Shown: positions 21,174 to 32,382 of the stretch, piece by piece
Numbering within the stretch: position 1 is the stretch's first letter
How the letters are laid out: each line of letters starts with the position of its first letter
Assembly (NCBI GenBank): GCA_946965045.2
Contig: OX337229.1
Span: 1 to 64,000 of the forward strand
Length of the DNA: 64,000 nucleotides
Direction of reading: 5' to 3'
Origin: Epithemia pelagica
Lineage: Eukaryota; Bacillariophyta; Bacillariophyceae; Surirellales; Surirellaceae
Translations under genes and position numbers: made by a program
The notes under the pieces: model-generated
Told to the model about the DNA's origin: nothing
The model's database searches: none
What the model saw: only the letters and a program-made list of their open reading frames with translations

Positions 21174-22746
21174 TGGGCCCGGTCCAAAAACACCTTTTAT
21201 TACTGCTCCTACTGCTACAACGACTCGCTATTACGGATCCTAGGCATGCCAGAGGTACTCTCTTGGTTCGACTGAGAGCATGATGATATCCGTTCTCCTC
21301 TCCAAGAATGGTTCGAGTGTAGTGGTGTGTTTTGTGTGTTTCGTTCGGTTTTATACAATGCGTAAGGATGGTAGCCTCCAGTTATTCCGAAAAGTCGTTG
21401 GGCGTTGGTCTTCTCCAAAGAACCGCAACCAGCAACCCAACGCCATGGAACCGCAAAATGAGACTCGAGGGAATGGAACCAAGACGATGATGCTGATATG
21501 CTGAGCCCTACTACTACTAGCTAGCGTCGAGAGAGTACCGTGGTTTTTACTCTGGATCAAAGGTATCTCGCAAAATGAAACACACCCCAAAACAAAATAC
21601 TAAAAATAACCAGAGAATTAGCATCATATCGTGAGTGTTGCTTGGCTCTCCTCTCTCCACCGTCGCGAACCGAGGCTATCCTTGCGGAGAAACGAGAATG
21701 ACCTTGTTGGGTGTCAACCCTGTTTTCTTCTGTTACTGCCCCTGCCCCTTCTCCTCGTAGAGCTATAGTCTAGTGTTGGTGCGACAACACAGTGGATTTC
21801 GGATGCCTTTTTTGCCTCTCTCTCTCTCTTGCGTGTGAACTACATCTTCTTGGAACAAACAAGAACATGAACAGACACAAGGGCAATCCCTCCAACATTG
21901 ACCGACCATTGACTGCGTGGTAGAGTTTGGACGTTCCGTATTCGCAATGGGAGAGGATGAGAACCATCCCCAACCGCACATCTCGGAAGCTGGTTGGGTC
22001 GAGACCTATTAGGGTGTTGTTCCGGAAGGAGCGTCCTCCTTTACTTCCGAGCAGTACCGTTGGACTTGGCAACGACTCAAAAGCATTGGTCTCCCTTTCT
22101 TTCGGATCACGAGGTAGTAGATGAGGCTTTTTTGGCTTCTACACTCGCCCCTCCCCTACCCCTATCGAGAGAAGACGAGAAAACGAATACTCAACTCCCA
22201 CACATGACAATTACACGCATACAAAAAATACTAAAGGCGCTATTCTCTATTCGGTGTTCTCCAAGATCCACAAAGTGGATGGTCGTCATTGGCCCCGGAA
22301 AGTGAGCTAACATTCCAGAGGCGATTGATAGTTCTGGTCGGAGTCTGCTCGTGGAATCTCTTTCCGGGCTTTATCCACAGATCGCAAAAGTCATTGAAAC
22401 TTGGTTGGGAAAGGTATTGAAAAATCAGGTTTGTCCAGTATTCAGTTCAGGAGGGCAATTCTACCTGGTCATATTGCCCAACCACTTTCCGGGGGATTGA
22501 TTGATTGTAGGGAAAGAAAACATCACTGGGCCTATCAAAGGTGGCAATACGAGGAGGTGTTGGGGCGGATCGTTTCGCTCGTCTACCGAAGGAGAGCGAT
22601 GCTTCGGACGATTAGTTCGTTGCAGCATCAGAGGAGATTAGAGCAACAACGTGTGGGGAACAATCCGCTCAATTTCACATATATTTGCAACCTGGCCCAA
22701 AATTCGTTTTCAAACCAGTAACCTTGTGTGCCCTTGCCGAAAGACC
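21174..22746. other. Intergenic, no supported gene
   Basis: Short frames only, with a TCTC run near 21818. I see no domain, RNA gene or clear repeat. Confidence 0.55.
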
Positions 22747-23256
22747 ATGATTTCAAAACTATTACTTGTTGCCTTGTTCTCTCTCCTACTTGGGGAATCT
22801 TCGGCTGGATGCCATATCACACTCAATGTAACCAAGAGTGATGTACCCGATGAATATCAAGGCATAGTATGGCCTGTGATCACACAGGCTATCACCTGCA
22901 TGAAAAAGTTGGAGGAAGGCACAAGCCGTCGATCAAACCTACGCATGCTGAGCTGCCCTGAATATTGCGATCTCCATTGTGATGATTTTAGTACTACAGA
23001 GTTTTGTGAAATGTGGTGTATTCCCTTTGGTTGCGGCCGTCTCCTTACCGACAACACCGACAACACCGACACTTGCGAAGTCACAGAAGTGGCCGAATTG
23101 GACGACAAGCGCAGGGCGTGCATCGATGACGCAATCCGAAAAGTATTGGAGATATCAGCCGATGTATTTGAAGTCAGGAGGGATGATGTCGAGGACGCCG
23201 ACGAGATAAACATTCACACATCCATCAGCCTATGCAACTGTCGAGATGATCTTTGA
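22747..23256 (+). CDS. Small secreted cysteine-rich protein 1
   Basis: 169 residues from ATG 22747; the frame is open further upstream, but this Met starts a clean signal peptide (MISKLLLVALFSLLLGESSA). The mature part has many cysteines, including MLSCPEYCDLHCDD and EMWCIPFGCGRLL, one NxT site, and a more acidic second half. It shares its layout with the gene at 28165: AIT.A, C-M-K, a basic RR...LR stretch, then a CxxxC cluster and WC/GC before R-L. I do not recognise a family. The disulfide-rich secreted form suggests an extracellular or cell-wall role, which is inference. It stands alone in a gene-poor region. Confidence 0.7.
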   Translation: MISKLLLVALFSLLLGESSAGCHITLNVTKSDVPDEYQGIVWPVITQAITCMKKLEEGTSRRSNLRMLSCPEYCDLHCDDFSTTEFCEMWCIPFGCGRLLTDNTDNTDTCEVTEVAELDDKRRACIDDAIRKVLEISADVFEVRRDDVEDADEINIHTSISLCNCRDDL

Positions 23257-23901
23257 TGGACTCGGTAAGATCTGAGATGCACTGGGTTTGTGGGAAACAA
23301 CAAGAACCGTTGACGAGCCTCAACGACTTGTGTTCATGAAACGAACTTCATGAACGCAAGAAAACGCGAAAAAGTATTGGTTGAGAATAACAATCCCGCG
23401 CCTCATGGGATCACTCAACGAGCACGTTCATAACTGGCTTCGACGAAGCGCTCTTATAGATATTGAAACTAAGTCTGTGTTAAAAAAAGGCAATGCATTC
23501 GACTTTGTAGCAGTGGAATTTCAAACAGATGATGCGGAGTTACGAGTCTACTAGGACTATGCAATATGACACCATCGGTAGAGGCTGTAAAGAATCGTAA
23601 CGACCACCAAAGGCATTCTGTCTCGAAGCTTGTGACAGCGCCAAAGAAGCAAGCAACGAGTAGTTCACACACATGGAGATGATAGCGCGACAAATCTGGC
23701 ACCCGCAAAAGACAACCATGGCTGGGTAGGGATACAGATACATGAGACCGAAGGAATGTTCGGGAATGGAAAAAATGACGAACCGCGTGGACTTGAATTC
23801 CGTTTTTCTCACATACCCAACCAAAACCTAGTGTTGTTGTTGTTGGTGGGGTCACTGCGCAAAGGGTCGGTTTCAGCTGATACCAGGAGTTGGTAGACTA
23901 C
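23257..23901. other. Intergenic, no supported gene
   Basis: Two overlapping minus-strand frames near 23470-23860 lack domain or codon support. Nothing else is seen. Confidence 0.55.
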
Positions 23902-24340
23902 CTACCGTAATTTGCGGATTCCTGTCCCCCCTATAGTCCTGTCCCCCCCACTCCCCTTAAACGTACATGGCCCCCTAACTTTTTATCTGTAGGTTCTTTC
24001 TGGGCTTATGGGTTACCCCCACATTCCTCACGTTCCGAGCTTTCTATCACACTGCCTGACATTACATGGGAGTGAATCAAAGAGGAGAAACAAGAGATAA
24101 AGCATGATGGGTATTATGATTAGGGTTAAGGCTACGCATTGAAGCACGGTCTTTCCCCTGACTGGAATTGTGCGACCAAACCTTCTCTACAACCCCGAGG
24201 TTGAAAATTAATTTACTACGAAAACAATTGTAGTGTGTGAATGGAATCTTAAGAAAAATTATCCAAAATTGCGTAGTCCTGTCCCCCTCCTCTTAATTTT
24301 TGTACATTCCGGGGGGACAGGAATCCGCAAATTACGGTAG
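23902..24340. mobile_element. MITE-like non-autonomous DNA element, 439 bp
   Basis: The ends are near-perfect 30-bp inverted repeats. The left starts CTACCGTAATTTGCGGATTC (23902) and ends in a C run at about 23930. The right (24311-24340) is its reverse complement. A subterminal TAGTCCTGTCCCCC motif occurs on both sides (about 23935 and 24273). There is no coding frame inside. A target-site duplication is not certain; CTA-like bases flank both ends. The class of transposase that would move it cannot be named from the sequence. Confidence 0.75.
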
Positions 24341-24615
24341 CTAGCTAGCGCAAGTTCCACACAATCATTATTCTATTCTATCTGCTATGCGTCCTACAAG
24401 CTGAGTTCAAGCCGAATGTCAACGACGTAGCGCTTAGTAGGAAATCTACGTATATCACGCCAGCCATCTAATTACTATAGCCCTTATAATTATGCCTCTC
24501 ATGTGAAAAGTGCTTCCTAAACTCGACAATCTCGCGTTCCCCCAGAAAAACTTCGTTTTGCACGAGACTATCGTGCGTGGGGTGCATCCGATGATCATGT
24601 TGTTGTGGATGATGC

Positions 24616-24703
24616 CAACCGCATACCTTGTTGCCCCATTGGTGGTGGCCTAACAACACCCTGAGGCACCTCGATACAGCTCGGCAACAAGGTACGCGGT
24701 TGG
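24616..24703. repeat. Imperfect inverted repeat, 21-bp arms
   Basis: Left arm 24616-24636 (CCAACCGCATACCTTGTTGC plus C) pairs with right arm 24683-24703 with a single mismatch, leaving a 46-base spacer. It could form a hairpin in DNA or RNA, or be the remnant of a foldback element. No gene lies nearby. Confidence 0.75.
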
Positions 24704-25604
24704 GATGGCCCTCCACCATGGTCAACACAGTCGACTGTTTTTTCGTAATTTTTGATGAAAATCTAGCGTTCGGAAGAAATCACGCATAACACTAAAGGTA
24801 ATAAAATATTTCTTGCAACCACTAGGACGTCGCGTGTCGGACATTAGAAACGCGAAACGCTATCGAGGATTACTCCTCTGGTACAAAGTCTACAGGGGCC
24901 TACGTCGTTGATGTAAACTCTGAACTCAGCTTGTATGGCGTGACGGCCTATCTACCTAGTGCTCCTCTAGATAGATACTCCTCTAGTTCGAGGACATCGC
25001 CTTGCTCCACTCCCACTACCTAGCTAGGGGTAGCCTACTCCTCTAGAAGAGAGAGAAAAGAGGAAAGAAGATCGGTGTTGCAACCATCGAAATCACTTTG
25101 CGCTGGCTTGATGTCTACTCCATCTCTGGGACCATGATTGTGTGTTCTCTAGCTCTTAGAGAGCAAAGCTATTCACCTCTCGCCTCTCCTCTCCTCTTTC
25201 TCTTTCTTAGGAAGCGTCCTGAAGATTCGGTAAGAATACGTCGCTTTCCACTTTTTAATTCCATCCCCCATCCTCTTTCTCCGTTTCAGCTCATTGTTCA
25301 TCAGCAAGAGACAAGAGACGAGTAACGAGTAACGAGTTGTGAGCGGATAAAAGCAGAGGCATTCTTGGTTGCTGGTCACAATAAGATAGTTTGATGTTTT
25401 TCGTATGGCGGCTCGTCGTCTATTGTTGGGCTCCGAGTTACGAGTTGATAAAAACAACATTCAACATGTTATTGTTTCGGGTCCCTCGTCTAAAAAGTCA
25501 TAAAATCAGACGGTGGGATGCTTGGCATTGATCATGATAAAAGAGATATTATGAAACAAATATCCTTTTGATGTTCTGTTTTGTGTTGGTTTCTTTTCCC
25601 TCGG

Positions 25605-26726
25605 TATAGGTGACCACCTATTAGTCGTATGTACGTCGTCCGCAAACTGTCCCCCCAATGGAGATTTTTTTCTCGATTCATATCCTATTTTCCATAAAAA
25701 ATCAGAAAGGACACGCCGGCATTTCCTTGTCACATTTCAAATCAGTTTGAACGGCCCAGCGTGCATGACGGTTGCCGTTGGTGCACGACACTCATAAAAC
25801 AAACAAACCTCCAGTACAGCGGCCATGTCCATGGCAATTCTTTCAATGGCATGATTTTTCAGCTTCCATGCTACCCAGGTACGTCAAGAAAGACAGTGCT
25901 GCGATTGGGCTAAGGACAAGCATCTCAATAGTCCCTCCCTGTTGTTTTTGTTCGCATACACCCCTTGAGCACCATTTTCTGGACTCGTTGCGACGTCTCA
26001 CTTTTCACCAGTCCAATTTTGCTTGTAGTCTTTATGATTGATTCATTTGTAGCCCTTTTACTCTGATACTAGTCTAGGTAGAATTCCTGTTCTATATTTT
26101 ATCATAGGGGTAAATATGAAGGTCAATGGTGGTGTCCTGCTCGACCAGGGATTCTCTTGTCTTTATTCTTCTCCTTCTCCTCGTCTTCACCTTGAAGAAG
26201 ATACAGCAAACACTAAGAATTTGTCTCAGCGACCATTCGCCTAGAAAGAAAGTGGTGACAATCAGCCTCATGATGTAGTACTACTCCTACTCGTAAGAGT
26301 AAGAAGAAGAAACCAAATCGTACCCAACCAAGAAGACAACTCGAACCATGGATGTGACAAGCCCAACAATCAGAAAATGGGCGAAAACACTACCAATCTA
26401 TCAATCCTAAGAAGAAACAGAAGGCCCAAACAACAGCTGAAGGAAAGACGCGCTCTGTCTACAGTCTACAATGATTCGTCCGCGGTTCATGTGCCATGGC
26501 CGATGGTCTTACCGGTACCGTGATAGGGCCATTCAGATTTTGCTCGCATGGTTTTTATGAGCTGTCGCTCGCGAGCGTCTGGAATTTGAATCGTCGCCCG
26601 CCAACCTTCAACTGTCACTTGCACGCCGGCCATTCTACATGACGATTTGCTTTTGGGAGATTTTATGGGGGAGAAGGACAGAGTTCTGTGCGGACGACGT
26701 ACGTACGGTTTATAGGTGGTCACCGA
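25605..26726. repeat. Widely spaced inverted repeat pair (about 1.1 kb)
   Basis: Sequence at 25605-25660 (GGTGACCACCTATTAGTCG, then GTACGTCGTCCGCA) recurs in inverted orientation at about 26665-26726 with scattered changes. The similarity may extend inward to GGAGATTTT-like sequence. The 1 kb between is non-coding in the frames I read. Diverged terminal inverted repeats of an old DNA transposon would explain this, as would two independent copies of a repeat. Confidence 0.55.
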
Positions 26727-28164
26727 TACAGAGCCTGTGGTTTGGTTTTGCGTATTTTCTCGGGAATAGGCAATTCTATCGTATGATTCTTCTTACATAC
26801 GCCTACCCCCAAGACTTTGAGCCCAAGAGGAAAGCATAAGATTACCATTATCGTTGTATCGTATTTCCCGTACAATACACGAAAATTGTGAGACGTCCAA
26901 TAATTTTTGTTGTATTTTTTGATGTTATGCGAAATATCAATATCACGTACCATCCACCAAACCCATCATTGAGCTCACCTTTTCGTTTCCCTATTCCATT
27001 GCATCAACAACGACAACGAGCATACAAGAGAAATGATGAAAGCCCACGGCTCTCGGCAAAGATGCTGGCCATCATTCCTCAATCAAGGAATGCAAAAAAG
27101 ATAGTTCTTGTCAAATGAAACCAGTGCCACAAAATACCACAGTAGTAGCTCGCTCACTGTATCGTACCGCTCACGTTTAAGATACTGCCAGTTGGAAGGT
27201 GGGCTCTACAATAGCTAGCTAGAGGGCCGCTGACTGTTGGATGTTTTCTTATTTTCGCTGAGACCTACGAGTGTTTCTTCGGTTTTAGCCTTTGGGACTG
27301 GGACAACTGGAACATTGTGTCCTCTATTGGCAACGACGGAGTCTATGCAACGACGGAGAAATACCTCTTTCATTTAACCGATCTCCGATAGTGATATTTT
27401 TTGAGATGTTGGTCGGTTTTGTGGATTTTGGGTTGGTAGGTAGTGCTTAGTGCCACTTTTGGCTGGAGCATGGAGACTTGGGGCTTGGGGACTTGGTATT
27501 AGAGCTTGGCGCAACTGGCACTCTTGTGTTGGGGTCTCTACTCGTACTCGTACCTCGTACCCGTATTGCAACCTCGCACGTTACACATGACTCTTTCATG
27601 ACCAAGGGCTTTGATCTTTGAGACTTGCTGCAAGAGGGAGTCTTGACTCTCGAATCTCGAACCACAGCAGTAGGAGGAGTATCAAACACAAACGTTATAC
27701 AATAGGAGTAAGTGACGACTGACGACTCCTGTATCTGTAATCTGTATCCTCTACTCGTATCCTGTACGAGTACCACTCGTATAGCTTTCACAACAGTTAA
27801 CAGTTGGAGTTGGAGGAATAGTGGTCACATGTCACGGCTGGTTTCGTGTAGCTATGCCCGAGACTTGGTTTTTAGTATAGCCCATATGGGATCGCTCTTT
27901 AGTGTTGTTTTGGCCCAACTCAACGACCACAAACAATCCATCGGCTCCAATCAGCACAAAACCACACCACTCTCGTTCGACGCACAATTCTTGATTTCGT
28001 CCCCTCTCCCTTCCCCCTTCTGGTCAACGTGTGTGTCACACGACAAGCATTGCCCATTTTGCGCTGCAATAGTATTATTTCTCTCAGTCCTTTGCCATCT
28101 TGTCCTTTTCCGCCTCTCCTGGTCCTGAATTGAACCGTATTTTCGCTAACAAGAAGACGACAGT
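26727..28164. other. Intergenic, CTCGTA-rich
   Basis: Holds scattered CTCGTAC/CTCGTAT motifs between about 27535 and 27780. No gene is supported. Confidence 0.5.
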
Positions 28165-28611
28165 ATGTTTTCGAAAACCTTCCTTTTCGTGTTCTTCTCT
28201 CTCGTCGGACCCGTATTGTCCAGTGAGTGTTTTCGCAAAATCGAAGTCCAGTTTCCGGATGATATGTCGGACGCCTGCCACGATGCTATCACAAGAGCCG
28301 TCAACAACACTGCGGCCTGCATGATCAAAGCTCAAGAAGATGCTGGACGTCGGGCGCTACGAGGAGAGGGACGACAACTTTGCTCGACAATGTGCGATAA
28401 CTATCCGTGGTGTGATGAGTTTTCTTCCCTCTATGAATGCGTAATATATTGTTGGGGTTGCTGGCGTCGAGACCTGGCTGCCACTGGACCGTCTGACACA
28501 CAGGACATGGTTGCAGCAGCTGAATTCAGCGCATGTGCATTTAACGTCGATCCTCGTATATGCCAGGCTAGTGCCATCATGAAGAAAAGTAAGGGCTGTC
28601 CGGATGTCTGA
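28165..28611 (+). CDS. Small secreted cysteine-rich protein 2
   Basis: 148 residues from ATG 28165. The signal peptide is MFSKTFLFVFFSLVGPVLSS. The mature chain has at least ten cysteines, with ITRAVNNTAACMIK, RRALRGEGRQLCSTMC and YECVIYCWGCWRRDL, and an NNT glycosylation site. It is paralogous to the gene at 22747 by spacing of the same motifs, but well diverged. No domain name is recognised. The upstream stop-rich sequence and the clean signal peptide support the chosen start. Confidence 0.7.
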   Translation: MFSKTFLFVFFSLVGPVLSSECFRKIEVQFPDDMSDACHDAITRAVNNTAACMIKAQEDAGRRALRGEGRQLCSTMCDNYPWCDEFSSLYECVIYCWGCWRRDLAATGPSDTQDMVAAAEFSACAFNVDPRICQASAIMKKSKGCPDV

Positions 28612-29629
28612 GGTTGGAGTGGGAAATGGACAGCACAACACAAGTTTCGAGCGCAGTGCTTTTGCATCTATCACGACCAAATGTGCCACAACATATATTC
28701 TTTGAATGGGATCAAGTGAAACTTCATAATCTACTATATAATGATTTCTTGTATTCAAACCGCAGTATCGCCATAGACGTCACCATCGAAACAGATTGGT
28801 GTTTGGCGAGGTGCTACCAAGTAACCCAGACTCCTACAAGGAAGGGAGATGTGTCCAATGCAATCCATGTGGAAAGCGACCAAGACGAAAGGAAAACGCG
28901 AGTGGATTGGAGTAACAACAGCATCTATGTAGGTGACCCTTCCGGAGTAAGAACCCATTCGCACTCCTTGATGGATTGACATGCACGAGTCAAAATAGTC
29001 CTCAAATACATCTTGTTCCCCTGTTTGTTGTGATCGTGTCACTCCATGGGATTGCGACAATACGAATGCGATCGTAAGTGGGACTTGGAGACGTGCAGTG
29101 TGTTCCAACGGTCCACTCTTGCAACACCACCCCACAATGAAGACATGCTGCTATATAAGAGGAGGGGCTTGCATCCTACATTTCGAATAACTTTTCAAAA
29201 CACGTACTCGTAGAGGCGTAAAAAGTCGGTCGACACATGACCGGGAAAGTCCCAAGCTACCTTTATCACTCGTCGTCCTACCCTTCCCCACTCACTGAGC
29301 ACTCACTGAGGAGTAAGTCACTCCCCACACTCCCACTACCTAAGCCCCAAAAATTACTGTACTTCGATTTTTTATTCTAGTGTTTTGTAGGAGTTTCCAT
29401 TGTGTTGGTGCATGCTGCTGTGTGATGTGTTGTCTTGTGTCGCTCGTGGTAGGGTTGGGGGATGGAAGATCTAAGTATTCTGTTACACAATTTGTGCAAC
29501 AAGCAGGCCTCGGAGTTTGATTGACATCCAATTATTGTGAGACAAATGATACCCCGAAATGAAGCGTTATAAATCATCCGATATGATCGGAGGAGGTCAC
29601 TTAATTGACGCGGTTATTTAAAAACAATT
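28612..29629. other. Intergenic, no supported gene
   Basis: Only short frames and a CACTCACTGAG duplication near 29290. Nothing else is seen. Confidence 0.55.
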
Positions 29630-29682
29630 AAGATTACCTAGTACCCTATCAAGATTACCTAGTGCCCTATCGAAAGTAGGGC
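29630..29682. repeat. 21-bp tandem pair with small hairpin
   Basis: Two adjacent copies of AAGATTACCTAGT(A/G)CCCTATC occupy 29630-29671. The second runs into GCCCTATCGAAAGTAGGGC, a six-base-pair hairpin with a seven-base loop. A related TTACCTAG sequence recurs near 29764. Confidence 0.6.
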
Positions 29683-29785
29683 AAGCTTAATTGTAAAAAA
29701 CTAATTAGGCTCACGACTACTAAGTATCCATTCAGAGAACCGATCACTTCGGAAGACTGAAAATTACCTAGGGTGCGCTGGCACG

Positions 29786-29975
29786 ACTCCTCGTGACAAA
29801 GGAAGCTAACATACTTTAATAGCCCCGGGGGACTCCTCGTCGCATGGCGCTCCTCGTGGCTTAACTCCTCGTCGGGCAATAGCTTCTCGTCGTGGACTGC
29901 CCCCTCGATCCGCTTATGCGGATCTCACAGGGGCAGTCCACTCCTCGTCGCGCCCTAGCTCCTCCTCGTCCACCC
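29786..29975. repeat. Cluster of CTCCTCGT motifs
   Basis: About seven copies of CTCCTCGT or one-base variants (ACTCCTCGTC, GCTCCTCGTG, GCTTCTCGTC) lie at irregular 14-60 bp spacing around a strong nested hairpin. The spacing is not that of a simple tandem repeat. Confidence 0.6.
29892..29941. repeat. Nested perfect hairpin, 50 bp
   Basis: Outer arms GTGGACTGCCCC (29892-29903) and GGGGCAGTCCAC (29930-29941) are perfectly complementary. Inside them GATCCGC (29907-29913) and GCGGATC (29918-29924) form a second perfect stem around a TTAT loop. The structure could form a cruciform or an RNA stem. It matches no RNA family I know. Confidence 0.8.
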
Positions 29976-30813
29976 TCAGCTATTAAAGTAGACTTACAAC
30001 TTTCAGATGTGTCACAAGAAGATGAACAAAGACGCAATGCCTTCCAAATATCTTTTGAAAATTCGAAATGGGTCGCTGTTGTCGCCTATTGCTGCTATTA
30101 TCTACTCGTAGGAGTAATGTCTAGCTTAGAGAGGATGATACTTGCCAGGAACACAATGAACGACAAGTCTGTGCACCTTGGTTGGAGCAAATCATGGCCC
30201 CATGAGAGACCGATTATTTTGTAGAAGAGGCCTATGGTGGTTCCAATCTCAGGGATATGATGCCGAATCATGCTCCCTGCCTTGGGAATACTCGCGGAAC
30301 GAGAATCACATCACGTGTGGACTCGTTCGAATGGGGATTGTTCCACTTTGCCATTGGAAAAACTACTCTAGAGGTAGCAAGTTGGACCGAAACAGAATCT
30401 CCAAACGTAGAATGACAGTTCCGGGGACTATCACATCTACAAAATGAGATTGCTGTACAACACACAGTGGGTAGCGACACGTTACCCACGCCAATACGAA
30501 TGGATTCCCCTGTTAAAGAAACACACGAAAGGGTTGGACCGACACCGAGTGGACAGCAATACGATCCACCAACCAGAACAACCACCCATTGACAATGTGG
30601 GTGACCCATGATTTGGTTCCCAGCCTCCCCTCGCCTGTCGTTTTTCTCCAACTCTCTACGAATAGCACAACTACTAGACATGGATGCAAGGCTCCTACGA
30701 TAGTCATGCTCCTGTTCCACACTTATATACACACCAGAGGACGCCGTGGCGACGCAGTCATTTCAATCTTCCTTACTCGGGATTGAGAGAGAGAGAGAAA
30801 GCTTGTGTGGTTC
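29976..30813. other. Intergenic, no supported gene
   Basis: Short frames on both strands. A GAGA run near 30785 sits just past the 3' end of the glyoxalase gene. Confidence 0.55.
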
Positions 30814-32382
30814 TTAGTCTTTTCGTTTGTCACCAAAATCAATGCCACCGCGTTTAATAATTTCGACCCAATATCCATCGGGATCATAGGCAAAGGCCAA
30901 TCCTTTCATGGATCCACCATCGGGCTCCAAATAGGTACGTAGTATTGCAAACAAACAATGTGCGCCACTCAACAGAACCAAAGAACACCAAACTCATGAG
31001 AACGAGTGACACATGTGTGCGCCACGAACATGACATAGAGTGTCGTAGTATTGTACACGCATGCGCTCGAGTGTCTCGTGTCTCCACCCCCGCAAGAAGA
31101 AGATGCAGATGATAGGAAGGACCACAACAACGCCCACACACGCCCCTGCACCGTCCACCCACCAAACGTCCACCCACAGCACTCGATAATTCTATCTTCC
31201 TCTCGTTCTATATACATAGACAATCACGCACACACACACTGGACAAACCTTTTTGAATCCATATCCCAAGGGTCGGAGGGCATCGCAGGCCTCATAGACA
31301 TTGTCGACAAGAAATCCCACATGGCCAAATCCTTTGCGATCGTCTTCATTGCCAGTGAAATGACGAAAGTCTGCTTGCGTTTCCGTCCCATGATTGTGCG
31401 TCAATTCCAACACGGGACCAAACAAGTTGCGGGCATCGCCATTGTCGGGGAGGGTCGCACTGGAACTGGCCAAAAAGTAGAGAGAAAATTGGGCCTCGGG
31501 ATAATGGGATTCGCGCACCAATTGCATGCCCAAATAATCGCGATAAAATTCCAAGGATTTTTGCGGATTTTGGACGCGCAACATGGTTTGGGAAAAATTG
31601 GCGAAAGACAGCAACAGACTCCTACGACGACGACGACACACGAAGGGAAGCACACCACAAAAGTCCATTGGAGAGAGGACCACACCAGTTTGTTCGTACC
31701 TGACAGCGACATGTCCAAAGCCATCGCGCTCTTGATTGCCGGCATGATAGGAAAAGTCGTCTTGGGTTTCCGTTCCATAATTGTGCGTCAATTCCAAAGC
31801 CGTGCCTTCCATACTCCACAAATAATCATGAGCGGCTTGGGTACCGGGCAGCAGTGTATAGGGATGTTCCTCCGGCGGCAAGTGGGTGATAAAGTAGAGG
31901 GAAAAGTCATATTGAGGAAAGTCCAAGGTATCAATCAAGGTAAAGCCGAGTTGGTTGCAATAAAAGTCGAGGGATTTTTTCGGATCCTTGATGCGCAACA
32001 TGGTTTGTTGCCAGGTCGGACGACCCGGAATCAGTTTGGACGAAGCCTCGTTGTTGTTGGCGTTGGTGGTGGATGCCATGGCGGAACGGGGCTGGAACGG
32101 ATAGTGTCGTCGTGTCGTACTAATAGGTTGCCAAGAATTCAAGTAGCCACGGTCGTAGTGATTGGATCCTGTGGTGTGTGTGGAGGATGCCAACGTCGTA
32201 CTAGAATGACGAATCGAAAAGGCACTGGTGGTGGTGGTTGTGGATGCAAGGGCTGCCGTCGTTGCGGCAATCACCAACGAACGACGAATGGATCGCTTCG
32301 GTGTTGTGGATGGAGTCCAACGAGAATGTTGATGATGATGATGATGACGACGACGAGCCACTCCTCCGACCAGGCTCACCAT
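30814..32382 (-). CDS. Plastid-type glyoxalase I with one and a half VOC domains
   Basis: Lactoylglutathione lyase, which converts the methylglyoxal-glutathione hemithioacetal to lactoylglutathione. Three exons (31700-32382, 31249-31621, 30814-30924) give about 388 residues. Introns: 31622-31699 (GTACGA...CGTAG) and 30925-31248 (GTTTGT...TTGGAG). The presequence has a hydrophobic [10 protein letters not shown] and TSAF near residue 52-55, resembling the diatom plastid cleavage motif. Domain 1 has [28 protein letters not shown] and GFGHVAV, but ends there. Domain 2 is complete: [35 protein letters not shown], then [22 protein letters not shown]. So domain 2 keeps all four expected metal ligands (Gln, Glu, His, Glu), while domain 1 lacks the last Glu. 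Confidence 0.9.

Noticed and set aside
29786-29975. CRISPR-like array of CTCCTCGT units
   Set aside because: The repeats are 8 bases, irregularly spaced and degenerate, and the genome is eukaryotic.
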